From Casuarina equisetifolia (Eukaryota; Streptophyta; Magnoliopsida; Fagales; Casuarinaceae): a DNA stretch of 64,000 nucleotides. The position numbers and the translations under genes are program-made. This document shows positions 37,401 through 50,911 of the stretch, piece by piece (within the stretch, counting starts at the first letter, position 1; every line of letters begins with the position of its first letter). The notes under the pieces are model-generated. The model was not told where the DNA came from. It made no database searches and worked only from the letters and a program-made list of their open reading frames with translations. The DNA lies in NCBI GenBank assembly GCA_028551475.1, contig CM052358.1, positions 22,718,853 to 22,782,852 on the forward strand, given 5' to 3'.

Positions 37401-40400
37401 CTTAATTGAAGAATAAGAGGAGTGATTGGGCCTACAAATCTTTTCCCATATAGATATGACATAGGCATATACACCATTCGGCTGTAGCACCACATTTTGG
37501 CTGCATTTTAGGGGAAAGTGTATTGATTAGCAATAGTTTGCAAGTTTAATAATCAAACAGAAAAAAGTAAAGGTCTCTGAAGTAGCATTGACTTCAAATA
37601 GAAGTATTGTCGTAATTTAACGAATGCTGTATATAATTCTCAACAGCTGGACAAGTTAATTTTGAGAACATTTCATCATGCTAACAGGGTCTAGAGTAAA
37701 CTTCCAATTTTTGGAAGCCGAAAGCAGCAATGGACAAACCTGGATGCATAGGAAGAAATGGAGGAAGAATCCAAAACTCCGGAGGCATTGGGTTGGTTCC
37801 CGCCCATTCATACACACCAAGTATCTACCAGAAAGGAAAAACGTACACCAGAATTAACTATTTGCAAATACAGTGAATAGTTGGAACCTGAAAAATTGTC
37901 ATGATAGACTCCAATTCGGTGTTTTATAAAACGTAGTTGTACCGAGAGCCATGTCTTTCCCCATGAAGGGATGTGTGCTACACCACCACGATCAAGGATC
38001 CACTTTCGTGCCCTTGCACAAGCATTGTCTTGACCACCATCGGGTCCTTCCCCTAATATACGCAAACAGATGTAGTTGAGGGCCAGTGCAGAACATGCTA
38101 CTGGTGTCCTCTATGTGTAATCCCCACCCACCATCTTCATTCTGCAATACACCGAATTTGCAGATACGCGTTAATATGATAACTCAAACCTTTAAAAAGT
38201 AATAATCGAGAAGAAAAAAGAAAAATTAAGAGAGATATAGATGAGAAAGTAAGCAATTCAGTGGAAACTTTGGTCCTATTTGGTTAATTAACACATAAAG
38301 CTTCGAAGAGGACGCACCTGATGACAGTATATGTTTCGGAGCATTTCTCTTTGATATTCTGCTGGGAATACATTGTTAAGATGACCTGTAATGTATAGAC
38401 AAATTACCTGCATATTATTGGGTTAAGAAGAAGGTAATTAGTAGTTGTGTTGAGATGAAGATTAGAAGAAAATCAATAGCAGGTACGTCGTTATCCAATT
38501 TTACTAGTTACACCCTGGTCAATCTTTGGAAGATGTTTGGGTGTTCGATAGTAGACAAGTCAAGTAATTGTATTAGTAGATGATGCCATAAATAAAAGCT
38601 GCCTTTCTATGATTTTGTTTGTACCCCAAAAATGATTTTTATTTAATTGAGTAACTACTTGACAAGTTTGGGGCAATTGGGACTAGGGGTTGCTTAGACC
38701 TCTTGGTTCCATGTTTAACATCCAAAAATATGAGTCTTGGTGTGTTAAAAAAATAAAAAATAAAAAATTGAGTGACTATCACTGTTTAAAGGTGATGAAA
38801 ATTATCAAACTTACCAATGGAGGAACCAAAAACATCAGGCCAGAATTTTCTGCAGGCCAATGACCGTCCTTGGCTTGCAATGAACAAAAGAAATGCACAG
38901 CTCTTCTCAACGTAGATGTGACCTTTTCATATGTGATTTCCTCGCCATCCTCAACCTTTACGGCAGGAAACGTTGGTTTGAAGTTTTTCTCTGTAAGAAA
39001 CTGCAATTTTTTTCAAAATGGAAGTAGCATATTAGTGTAAACAACATCGAAAGCATTAGATCTTTCTAAGTATAGGTAAATATTATCTAAATTCAAAACC
39101 TTCCAAGTCGTCCTATATCGGCAGCAATGTCAACACCCGCTATGGCGAATAATTTCATTTCGTAAGTCAATAGTCAAAATAGTTTTACATAGCTAGGCTG
39201 TGCGTTTTACTGAGAATTGATGAATATTTATTCATAAAACAAATTGATTGGTTTTCCAAAATGTGTAAATTAAACATGTTGAAAATCATCATTTATATGT
39301 GGAATTTACGCTTTTCACTATTCAAAAATGGATCATATATGGTCTTTAGATTTTATTAAAAAAAATTGTTGAAAATAGTGTGTGTCCCACATTTTCTCAA
39401 TCCTATTGTAGTATTATTTCTAAACTAGAACATATGTCCCCTTCTTACAAATTAGTTTAAAAAGGAAATAAATTCTCAAATATGGTATAAGAGTTCATAT
39501 TTAAATATAGAAACTTTTTGTTTGTGGAAAATGATTCATGCAAAAAGCATTTCACCATGCTCATATGAAAATTGTTGAAAATAATGTATGTCATACATTT
39601 TCTAAATTTTATTATGGTATTTTTTTTTTGGGATGAAACACATGTCCTCTCGTTTTTTAATAAACAAAATCAAAGAATTTATATATAAGATATATCAATA
39701 CAAAATGTTTATAAAAGAACCTTACACAATATTATATTACATAAACATTTGTATCTTACAAGCTTTTTGATAACTCCAAAAATTACACATTTAACATTCA
39801 TATTGTTTTTTAATATTTTATTATTCTATTCAAACGTGAATTTAACGACACATGTTATGGTACTAGGTTCACATTTAAGGATGGCACCTTTTTGCTTAGA
39901 TAAAAATTTATGTAGAAAGTACTTTCCAACGCACTCAAGATAAGGAGGTGAATCAAAAGAATTGCGTGTCACATAAGCATAACCACCAGCGGGCGAGCTG
40001 TCTGAGATGCAAGAAACAACCTCTGATTGCTAAGCATGGCTAGGGACAGTGGGCCTACGTTTTCTGATACAAAGATCCGCCGACACACTATTGTGGTGTC
40101 ACTTTTGCTTAGCTGGTCGTAAATTAGGAAGTAGGGAAAAATATGAAGTACCTGGACCAAGTTCCATCATTTAATGTCTTAGTAGACATCTCTTTATCAT
40201 CTTTCTCTAAAGAGAAAAGAGGACGATCAAAGTTGAAGTTAAGAAAGTACCAGTTTTGGGTTGTGTGCACTCTGTATTAAACTATACCTATATTCATACT
40301 AGCGTTAAAAAAGAATTGGGTTTCAACAGCATATTAAAAAGTTAATGTTTCCACAAAATTAACTCAAGGAAAAAGGATATCTTTTATATACAAATTAATT

Positions 40401-40732
40401 TATAAGATCATATTTTAATAATACAGGACAATTCTACATTAATATTTAACAGAAAGGCTTACTATAAAAGAAAAGTAGCTACTTTTACCGTGAAGCTGTC
40501 GACATCAGCACAGAGGTAGAGAATGGAGTACCTGCATTTGCCATAGGAGATCACTGCTAGGCTTGACGTGATAGCGGTTTTTGTAGAAATTTTGACGAGC
40601 TTCTTCAACCTCAGCCCGTTCTTCTAGGGTACCAGCCTCAGGGTCGAACTCCCATATCTGCCTCCCGACAAAGTCGTTTATGCTGAAGAGATAAGGGTTC
40701 TTGCCGCCATCTGCTATCTTAAGTCTCCACAT
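34405..40732 (-). pseudogene. Oxidosqualene cyclase (triterpene synthase), 17 exons, one frameshift in exon 4
   Basis: OSCs fold 2,3-oxidosqualene into triterpenes or sterols at the ER membrane. Exons (minus strand): 40532-40732, 38815-39000, 38318-38407, 37943-38141, 37740-37824, 37334-37500, 37037-37228, 36834-36947, 36502-36621, 36270-36392, 36088-36186, 35899-35955, 35604-35794, 35348-35525, 34908-34988, 34739-34822, 34405-34527. The splice sites I checked are GT-AG. The start is [10 protein letters not shown], as in beta-amyrin synthases. They sum to 2,290 nt, which is 762 codons plus stop plus one extra nucleotide. The extra base is in exon 4 near 38083 (exon 199 nt, expected 198), so a normal transcript would terminate early. 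The catalytic motif DCTAE (Asp485) is intact. MWCYSR replaces the usual MWCYCR, and two more active-site residues differ. Relation to the beta-amyrin-synthase-like clade is clear; the product is unknown. The extra base could also be a sequencing error. Confidence 0.9.
38083..38084 (-). other. Single-base insertion disrupting the OSC frame
   Basis: The coding strand reads ACTGGCCCTCAAC where the family pattern (Thr-Ala-Leu-Asn) needs ACTGCCCTCAAC. The exon is one base longer than a multiple of three, although both of its splice sites keep the usual phase. This is the only frame lesion I found in the 17 exons. Confidence 0.8.
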
Positions 40733-41210
40733 TCTTCTATGTTTCTCTATGTCAAAGGGCACAATGGTGAGTGGAGATGATCGAGATTAATGATGTTGCT
40801 ATCACTTACCTTTCCTCCTGTTTTATCCAGCCACTACAGTCTGATGATAATAATATACAAGTCAGATATATAGTAATAACAACATATTAGTCAAAGGGTT
40901 GTACAAACAAGATCATTGTTTTGAAAATTAAAAGCAAAAGAGTTCTTGAATGGAGCCATTTAGATGGCTCATACCGTAAGAAGAATTGCAGCCCCCACTA
41001 AAGCAACACAAGTAGAATGGACTCTCCCGAATCTTAATCCTTCTTGGCAAACAGAGTTTTGTTGGTCTCTTGCAGGTTTGATAACCAGGTATATATACCT
41101 CAGAAGTGATGGCTCTCAAATCATCGTCCCATCTATTAGATAAGAAAATGACAGCCTTCGCTTCTGTGCGAGAACAGGGCGGCCTTCCCGAAATCCGGGT
41201 CCACAACGAT
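40733..41210 (-). promoter_or_regulatory. Probable 5' leader and promoter of the OSC
   Basis: Upstream of the ATG (40730-40732) there is an AG acceptor at 40737-40738 and a good donor, AAAG then GTAAGT, at about 40808-40810. A short 5' UTR intron of about 73 nt is therefore possible. A second donor-like GTATGAG lies near 40970. No clear TATA box was fixed. The minus-strand open frame at 40928-41206 has no recognisable domain and is more likely leader sequence. Confidence 0.35.
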
Positions 41211-42434
41211 CACAACTTGCACCACCCACAACTTACACAAGCTTCATCTATAAATGTAGCATTTATTGAAGGTATTGAAGGTATTATGATTCTGTCAAGT
41301 ATAACAGGGCCGTTCGGCTCTGTATTTATGAAGGTTTCTCTATTATTAACTCTTCTTTCTTTTATTTGTTTTACTTTTTCTTTCGTATTTTCTGTCCCGT
41401 TTACGTTACGATAATTTTATCGAAATTCTACTCCTCACCGGTACGTATGGAATTATGACTCTCAATAGTTCAAACAGGCCCTAGAATTATGTGAAAATTT
41501 CTTAATCTTGCTTATATTAATTTCTTTGTAATCTGTTCTTCAATACATTTAGAAAATTCTTTTGTCAGCTGTCTGGTTTATACATAATTTTCTTTGTGAT
41601 AAATTTTATAAAAGAGATAAGAAAAGAAGGATGATAGGCTAAAAGCAGCAAATGCATCAACATAACAAAAAACTTTGACAAACAAGATTGACATTAAACT
41701 GCGATGAAGAAACCATAATCGCAAGGCCCAAGCACCCTACTACAACACTACTCGAAACAAAGCTTTAAAAGCAAACTGTTCGGGAAAGGCTTTCTATTTA
41801 ACCCTTTGCCATCTGTGCCATCTATGCCATCTATGCCATTTTTATATAAGATTTAACTCTACGCTAATGATAAAAAGTAAAACGAAGAAGCTCCTGAACA
41901 TGCAGGCTTCGGGGCACATGTAAGCTACTGCACAACTTCCCCCGCCTTATGAGTGAAGTCCTGCTATATCTCTATTGGGGTCAATAGAATATAAGACCGC
42001 AAGCTTGAAAACAAGGAGTGACCTTGCTCCTAGCTTCTCTGACTTAGGGCTGGAGCGTAAGGAATGCCTACATGTTGCTGCTAATAAATGCAGTTCAGAT
42101 AAGAAGCAGTAAGACCGTAAACGAACAACTTCCAGAAGTTCACAGCTAGGACACCACAAGAGCTCAAAGAAAAAAAAGCATGTAGAGGTAGTAACATGAG
42201 CAACCGTTCATCAACACCGTTCTCCTTCTATACACATGCTTTCCGATCAAACACATAAGAAATTTGAAGGCCAACACAATCCCCTGTACTCATTTGATTT
42301 ATTTTCTAAATAAATATGTTGTAAAGATCAGTTTGTAAAACCATGCTTGTACTCATTTAATTGTTAATTCTACACAAACTCCAGATTCACAGCAGCTGGG
42401 TCGTTGCTAGCTTTTTTCTCCGTATCAGAGCAGG
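41211..42434. other. Spacer upstream of the OSC, no gene identified
   Basis: Open frames are short. A small GCCATCT/GCCATCTAT tandem repeat lies at about 41806-41840. Composition around 41880-42160 is less AT-rich, which may mark a decayed exon, but no family was recognised. Confidence 0.4.
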
Positions 42435-42785
42435 TCATGAAACAATAAAACCAGTCTCCACCACTCTTCGTTTTGTCTTTCCATCATGGCCGACAAACTT
42501 CCATATTCTTCTGCTAGCGTTATGAACAGAGAGTATGGATGAGAAAAAAAGAGTTGTTTCATTGAGTAAAAGATGAAATACATGATGCAAAACAGAGTAC
42601 ATCCGTAGGTAAAAGATGAAATACATGATGGTGTATTTATATATCAGAGATAGCTCAACGGCTGGCAAATGAATTAATGTGTGAAACGGCAAATTGTACA
42701 ATCGAATTTGAAACTTCAACGGTTGCCGACCTGGGTAGATCTGCAGAGCGTATGTGGGTTGATTCTGATTTTTATTCCCGCTCAA
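42435..42785 (-). other. Open frame of 116 codons, unidentified
   Basis: Starts MSGNKNQNQPTYALQIYPGR and ends with a basic segment (RRIWKFVGHDGKTKRR) before its stop. An AG acceptor-like site precedes the last 25 codons, so the end could be a terminal exon. A 20-bp phrase (AAAAGATGAAATACATGATG) occurs twice inside, at about 42567 and 42609. I recognise no family and coding status is doubtful. Confidence 0.25.
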
Positions 42786-42803
42786 ACTTGGCCGTCAGAG
42801 GCT

Positions 42804-45800
42804 GACAATAATTGACATGTACAATAATTTACTTGTAGAGGAGATCACATTAGGAAGTGGGTCACGATTATCATATTATGTTAAAGTAAAAAAGTATATC
42901 CTAATATTCATGGGCAATAAGAAATATATTCTTATCTAATATAATACTAAACTCATGTATCTTCATTCTTGATATGAGATTAGATCTAAGCATCTTTAAT
43001 AAAAATGTCAATTAGTTGTGTTGAAAATGGGACATAACTAGTACAAGAGTTCATAATGAGAGGAGAGACGTCCAAGTTGACTTTGCAATAGTAGTGGCAA
43101 GATTTATCCTCACGATCTAAGCCTACTTGTTTACTAATACAAAACTATATACATATTAATAAGTAAGAGACTAACAAAATAAACCTAATACCTAACAAGG
43201 GAATTACTATTCTATTGCAATCTTTCAGGATCCCAATCAGAACTTGGTTTGAGCAAGCTTGATTTGGATTTGTAATAGTTATCTTTCCTACATTATACTC
43301 GACACATCACACTCGCATCATAATGAAAATAGCACATCAACATCAGATTGAACACTAAACAATTGCATCATTAGGGACACAACACCTCTGCATCATAAGG
43401 GGACATAGCATCGAGTCATAAGCCGAAGCTTTGAATATATTTGTTTTCCTCATTTTATTCACTCACAATTACATAGCCAACCACCATTACAGCTTTACCT
43501 TCATTACATTAAATGCCCACCAACCACATCTTTTGCCATAAAAGCCCAATCCCACTTCCACCAAAGTCTACACAAGGGCCTCATAAAACTACCAACTACA
43601 AGATAATATGTTTGCCACATTTATGCCTATGACAATTCCTTCCCCCTTTAAACAACCTTGACCTTAGGGTTAAGTTTGGTAGAATTACAACTATTGTGCT
43701 AAATATAACACGTCCTATTGCCTACTAAATTAAATACTAATATATTGGGGAAAATTATAAAAAGAAGCCCAATAAACTATAAAGGCAATTTTCTCGCTTC
43801 AAAAGTTTACTCGCTAGAGATACTTTGGTGGCCTTCCCTAGTGCAAGAAGAATGCATCGGTGACTCATCTACTGGACAAATCAGAGAATGACAACTCACT
43901 ATGGGGTGGGCATTGAAGTCTGTTCAATCCCTTGCTCCTTGTTGCTAGAGGTCGACAATAATTGATGTGGACAATAATTTACATGCAAAGGAGATCACAT
44001 TAGGAAGTGGATCGTGATTATGATATTATGTTAAAGTAAAAAAATCTCTCCTAATATTCATGGACAATAAGAGATGTATTCTTATCTAATGTAATAGTAA
44101 ACTCATGTATCTTCATTTTTAATATGAGATTAGATCTAAGCATCTTTAATAAAAATGTTAATTAGTTATGTTGAAGATAGGACATAATTATAACAAGTGT
44201 TCATAGTGAGAGGAGAGACATCCAAGTTGACTTTGTAGCAGCAGTGGCAAGATTTAGCCTCACAATCTAAGCCTTCTTGTTTACTAATACAAAAATATAT
44301 ACATATTAATAAGTAAGAAACTAACAAAATAAGCCTAATACACAATAAGGGAATTACTATTCTATCACACTCTTTTAGGATCCCAATCAAAACTTGGTTT
44401 GAGTAAGGTTAATTAGGATCTGTAGCAGTAATCTTCCTTACCTTAGAATGGACACATCACACCCGCATCATAATGGAAATGACACATCACACTCACATCA
44501 TAATGGAAATGGGACATTAGCATCATATTAGACATTACACAACTGCATCATCAAGGACACAGACACAGCACTAAGACACAAGCCAAAGCTTTGCATAAAC
44601 TTGTCTTCCTCTTTTAATTCACAATTGTCACCTCTTACATAGCCAACCACCATTACAGCTTTGCCCTCATTACATTAAATGCCCACCAACCACATTTTTT
44701 GCCATAAAAGCCCAATCCCACTTCCACCAAAGTCTACACAAGGGCCCTATAAAACTACCAACTAAAAGATAATATGTTTGCCACATTTATGCCTATGACA
44801 ATTCCTTCCCCCTTTAAACAACCTTGACCTTAGGGTTAAGTTTGGTAGAATTACAACTATTGTGCTAAATATAACACATCCTATTGCCTACTAAATTAAA
44901 TACTAATATATTAGGGAAAATTATAAAAAGAAGCCCAATAAACTATAAAGGCAATTTTCTCCCTTCAAAAGTTTACTCGTTAGAGATACTTTGGTGGCCT
45001 TCCCTAGTGCAAGAAGAATGCATCGATGACTCATCTACTGGACAAATCAGAGAATGACAACTCACTATGGGCGGGCATTGAAGTCTGTTCAACTCCTTGC
45101 TCCATGTTGCTAGAGGTCGACAATAATTGATGTGGACAATAATTTACATGCAAAGGAGATCACATAAGGAAGTGGATCATGATTATGATATTATGTTAAA
45201 GTAAAAAAATCTCTCCTAATATTCATGGACAATAAAAGATGTATTCTTATCTAATGTAATAGTAAACTCATGTATCTTCATTTTTAATATGAGATTAGAT
45301 CTAAGCATCTTTAATAAAAATGTTAATTAGTTATGTTGAAGGTAGGACATAATTATAACAAGTGTTCATAGTGAGAGGAGAGACATCCAAGTTGACTTTG
45401 TAGCAGCAGTGGCAAGATTTAGCCTCACAATCTAAGCCTTCTTGTTTACTAATACAAAAATATATAAATATTAATAAGTAAGAAACTAACAAAATAAGCC
45501 TAATACACAATAAGGGAATTACTATTCTATCACAGTCTTTTGGGATCCTAATCAAAACTTGGTTTGAGTAAGGTTAATTAGGATCTGTAGCAGTAATCTT
45601 CCCTACCTTAGAGTGGACACATCACACCCGCATCATAATGGAAATGACACATCACACTCACATCATAATGGAAATGGGACATTAGCATCATATTAGACAT
45701 TACACAACTGCATCATCAAGGACACAGACACAACACTGAGACAAGCCAAAGCTTTGCATAAACTTGTCTTCCTCTTTTAATTCACAATTGTCACCTCTTA

Positions 45801-48800
45801 CATAGCCAACCACCATTACAGCTTTGCCTTCATTACATTAAATGCCCACCAACCACATCTTTTGCCATAAAAGCCCAATCCCACTTCCACCAAAGTCTAC
45901 ACAAGGGCCTTATAAAACTACCAACTAAAAGATAATATGTTTGCCACATTTATGCCTATGACAATTCCTTCCCCCTTTAAACAACCTTGACCTTAGGGTT
46001 AAGTTTGGTAGAATTACAACTATTGTGCTAAACATAACACATCTTATTGCCTACTAAATGAAATACTAACATATTAAGGACAATTATAAAAGGAAGCCCA
46101 ACAAACCATAATGGCAATTTTGTCCTTACAAAAGTCTACTCATTGGAGATACTCTGGCAGCCTTCCCTAGTGGAAGAAGAATACACTAGTGACTAATCTA
46201 TTGGACAGATTGGAGAATGATGACTTACTATGGGGCAAGCATTGAAGTCCATTTAGCTCTTTACTCCTTGCTGCCATAGGCCAACAATAATTTACATGCA
46301 AAGGAGATCACATTAGGAACTAGGTCATGATTATGATATTATGTGAAACTAAAAAAGTCTCTCCTAATATTCATATTCAATAAGAGATATATTCTTATCT
46401 AATATAATACTAAACTCATGTATTTTCATTTTCAATATGAGATTACATCTAAGCATCTTCAATAAAAATGTTAATTAGTTATGTTGAAGATGGGATATAA
46501 CTATAACAAGAGTTCATAGTGAAAGGAAAGACGTCCCAGTAGATTTTGTAGCAATAGTGGCAAGATTTAGCCTCATGATCTAGGCCTACTTGTTTACTAA
46601 TACAAAAATATATACATATTAATAAGTAAGAAACTAACAAAATAAGCCTAGTACATAACAAGGGAATTACTATTCTATCATAGTCTTCTAGGATCCTAAT
46701 AAGAACTTTGTTTAAGTGGGGTTAATTTGGATATGTATGAGCTATCTTCCCCACATCAAAGTGGACACATCACACCCGCATCATAATAGAAACAACACAT
46801 CACACCCGCATTATAATGGAAATGGGACATTAGGATTAGATTAGACACTACACAACCGCATCATTACGGACATAGCACCTTTACAACGCAAGGGGACATG
46901 CCACTGAGACATAAGCCAAAGCTTTGCATAAACTCATCTTCCTCATTTCATTCATGATTGTCACCTCTTACATAATCAACCACCATTACAGCTTTGCCCC
47001 CTTTATATTAAATGCCCACCAACCACATCTTTTGCTATAAGAGTCCAATCCCATTTCCACCGAAGTCTACATAAAGGACGTACAAAACTACCAATTACAA
47101 GATAATATGTTTGCCTTATTTATGCCTGTGACAATTCCTTCCCCCTTTAAATAACCTTGACCTCAAGGTTGAGTGTGCCAAAATTACAACTATTGTGCTA
47201 AACATAACACATCTTATTGCCTACTAAATTAAATACTAATATATTAAGGATAATTATAAAAGGAAGCCCAATAAATCATAAGGGCAATTTTGTCCTTTCA
47301 AAAGTCTACTCATCGGAGATACTTTTGCGACCTTCCCATGCGAAAGAAGAATGTACTGGTGACAAATCTACTAGACAAATTGGAGAGTGACGACTTGCTT
47401 TGGGGTGGGTGTTGAAGTCCATTCGGCTTCTTGCTCCTCGCTACTAGAGGCTGACAATAATTGACATGGACAATAATTTGCAAGCAAAAGGGATAACATT
47501 AGGAAATGGGTCATGATATTATGTTAAAGTAAAGAAGTCTATCCTAATATTCATGGGCAATCAAAGATATATTCTTATCTCATATCATACTAAACTCATG
47601 TATCTTCATTCTTAATATGAGATTAAATCTAAGCATCTTCAATTAAAATGTCAATTAGTTCTGTTGAATATAGGACATAACTCTAACAAGAGTTCATAGT
47701 GAGAGGAAAGATGTCCAAGTTAACTTTGCAGTGGTAGTGGCAATATTTATCCTTACGATCTAAGCCTACTTGTTTACTAATACAAAAATATATACATATT
47801 AATAAGTAAGGGACTAATAAAATAAGCCTAATACATAACAAGGGAGTTATTGTTCTATTGCAATCTTCTGGAATCCCAATCTTGACTTGGTTTGAGTGAG
47901 GTTGATTTGGATTTGTAGAAGTTATCTTCCATGCCTCAAAGTGGACATAACACATCTGCATCATAATGGAAATGGCACATCAACATCAAATTGGACAATG
48001 CACAATTGCATCATTAAGGACACAACAACTATGCATCATTAAAGACGTAACAACTCTGCATCATAAAGGGACACAACACTGAGACACAAGCCAAAGCTTT
48101 GTGTAAACTCATCTTCCTCTTTCATTCATGGTTGTCTCCTCTTATATAGCCAACCACCATTATAGTTTTGCCCCCATTACATTAAATGCCCACCAACCAC
48201 ATCTTTTGCCGTAAAAGCCCAATCCCATTTCCACCCAAGTCTAGATAAGGGCTTTACAAAACTACCAATTACAAGATAATATGTTTGCCTTATTTATGCC
48301 TATGACAAGTCCTTCCCCCTTTAAACAACCTTGACCTCAAGGTTGAGTGTGCCAAAATTATAACTATTGTGCTAAACATAACACATCCTATTGCCTACTA
48401 AATTAAATAATAATATATTACGGACAATTATAAAAGGAAGCCCAATAAATCATAAGGGCAATTTTATCCTTTGAAAAGTCTACTCATCAGAGATACTTTT
48501 GTGACCTTCCCCTGCGAAAGAAGAATGTACTGGTGACAAATCTACTAGACAAATTGGAGAGTGACGACTTGCTTTGGGGTGGGTGTTGAAGTCCATTCGG
48601 CTTCTTGCTCCTCGCTACTAGAGGCCGACAATAATTGACATGGACAATAATTTGCATGCAAAAGGGATAACATTAGGAAATGGGTCATGATATTATGTTA
48701 AAGTAAAGAAGTCTATCCTAATATTCATGGGCAATAAAAGATATATTCTTATCTCATATCATACTAAACTCATGTATCTTCATTCTTAATATGAGATTAA

Positions 48801-50911
48801 ATATAAGCATCTTCAATAAAAATGTCAATTAGTTCTGTTGAATATAAGACATAACTCTAACAAGAGTTCATAGTGAGAGGAAAGATGTCCAAGTTAACTT
48901 TGCAGTGGTAGTGGCAATATTTATCCTTACGATCTAAGCCTACTTGTTTACTAATACAAAAGTATATACATATTAATAAGTAAGGGACTAATAAAATAAG
49001 CCAAATAAATAACAAGGGAGTTATTGTTCTGTTGTAGTTTTCTGGAATCCCAATCTTGACTTGGTTTGAGTGAGGTTGATTTGGATTTGTAGAAGTTATC
49101 TTCCATGCCTCAAAGTGGACATAACACATCTGCATCATAATGGAAATGGCACATCAACATCAAATTGGACAATGCACAATTGCATCATTAAGGACACAAC
49201 AACTATGCATCATTAAAGACGCAACAACTCTGCATCATAAAGGGACACAACACTGAGACACAAGCCAAAGCTTTGTGTAAACTCATCTTCCTCTTTCATT
49301 CATGGTTGTCTCCTTTTATATAGCCAACCACCATTATAGTTTTGCCCCCATTACATTAAATGCCCACCAACCACATCTTTCGCCGTAGAAGCCCAATCCC
49401 ATTTCCACTAAAGTCTACATAAGGGCTTTACAAAACTACCAATTACAAGATAATATGTTTGCCTCATTTATGCCTATGACAAGTCCTTCCCCCTTTAAAC
49501 AACCTTGACCTCAAGGTTGAGTGTGCCAAAATTACAACTATTGTGCTAAATATAACACGTCCTATTACCTACTAAATTAAATACTAATATATTAGGGACA
49601 ATTATAAAAAGAAGCCCAATGAACTATAAGGGCAATTTTATCCTTTCAAAAGTTTACTCATTGGAGATATTGCCTTCCCCCTGGAAGAAGAATCCACTAG
49701 TGACTAATCTACTAGATGAATTGGAGAATGATGACTTGTTGTGGGGCAAGTGTTGAAGTCCATTTGGCTTCTTGCTCCTTGTTGCTAAAGGCCGACAAAA
49801 ATTGACATGGATAATAATTTACGTGCAAAAGAGATAACATTAGGATGTAGGTCATGATTTTGATATTATGTTAAAGTAAAAAAGTCTATCTTAATATTCA
49901 AGGGCAATAAGAGATATATTCTTATCTAATATCATACTAAACTCATGTATCTTCATTCTTAATATGAGATTAGATTTAAGCATCTTTAATAAAAATGTCA
50001 ATTAGTTATGTTAAATATAAGACATAACTATAACAAGAGTTCATAATGAAAGGAAAGATGTCCAAGTTAACTTTGTAGTGGCAATGGAAATATTTATCCT
50101 TACGATTCAAGCCTACTTGTTTACTAATACAAAAATATATACATATTAATAAGTAAGGGACTAATAAAATAAGCCTAATACATAACAAGGGAATTATTGT
50201 TCTATTGCAATCTTCTGGAATCCTAATCTTGACTTGGTTTGAGTGAGGTTGATTTGGATTTGTAGAAGTTATCTTTCATGCCTCAAAGTGGACATAACAC
50301 ATCTGCATCATAATGGAAATGGCACATCAACATCAGATTGGACAATGCACAATTGCATCATCAAGGATGCAACAACTCTGCATCATAAGGGGACACAACA
50401 CCAAGACATAAGCCAAAGCTTGTGTAAACTCGTCTTCCTCTTTCATTCATGGTTATCACCTCTTATATAGCCAACCACCATTACAATTTTGCCCCCATTA
50501 CATTAAATGCCCACCAACCACATCTTTTTCCATAAAAGTCCAGTCCCACTTCCACTAAAGTCTACACAAGGGCCCCATAAAACTACCAACTACAAGATAA
50601 TATGTTTGCCACATTTATGCCTATGACAATTCCTTCCCCTTTAAACAATCTTGACCTCAAGGTTGAGTTTGGCAGAATTACAACTACTGTGTTAAATTAA
50701 ATACTAATATATTAGGGACAATTATAAAAAGAAGCCCAATAAACTCTAAGGGCAATTTTGTCCCTTCAAAAGTCTACTCACTAGAGACACTCCAATGGCC
50801 TTCCCAGGTGGAAAAAGAATGTGCTGGTGACTAATTGACTTGACAGGTCAGAGAATGATGACCTGCTATGGGGCGTACATTGAAGTCCATTTGGCTTTTT
50901 GCTACTAGAAG
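42804..50911 (-). repeat. Tandem array of seven ~1.16 kb units
   Basis: Units start at about 42804, 43954, 45119, 46283 (first ~17 bp missing), 47453, 48627 and 49794, and the array ends near 50911. Unit lengths are 1,118-1,174 bp. Units 2 and 3 are closest to each other, as are units 5 and 6, so blocks were duplicated in steps. Each unit has, on the minus strand, a purine tract (AAAGGGGGAAGGAAT) followed by TGTCATAGGC. This is the signature of a polypurine tract and LTR start. About 830 bp of each unit would then be LTR and about 320 bp internal. Short subrepeats of the GCATCATAATGGAAATG type occur within each unit. It encodes no clear protein. Confidence 0.88.

Noticed and set aside
41106..41414. 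102-codon plus-strand frame upstream of the OSC
   Set aside because: No recognisable motif. It overlaps the likely promoter and leader of the OSC on the other strand.
42804..50911. CRISPR-like or satellite array
   Set aside because: Units of 1.16 kb with no short repeat-spacer pattern and clear retroelement landmarks. Plant context rules out CRISPR.
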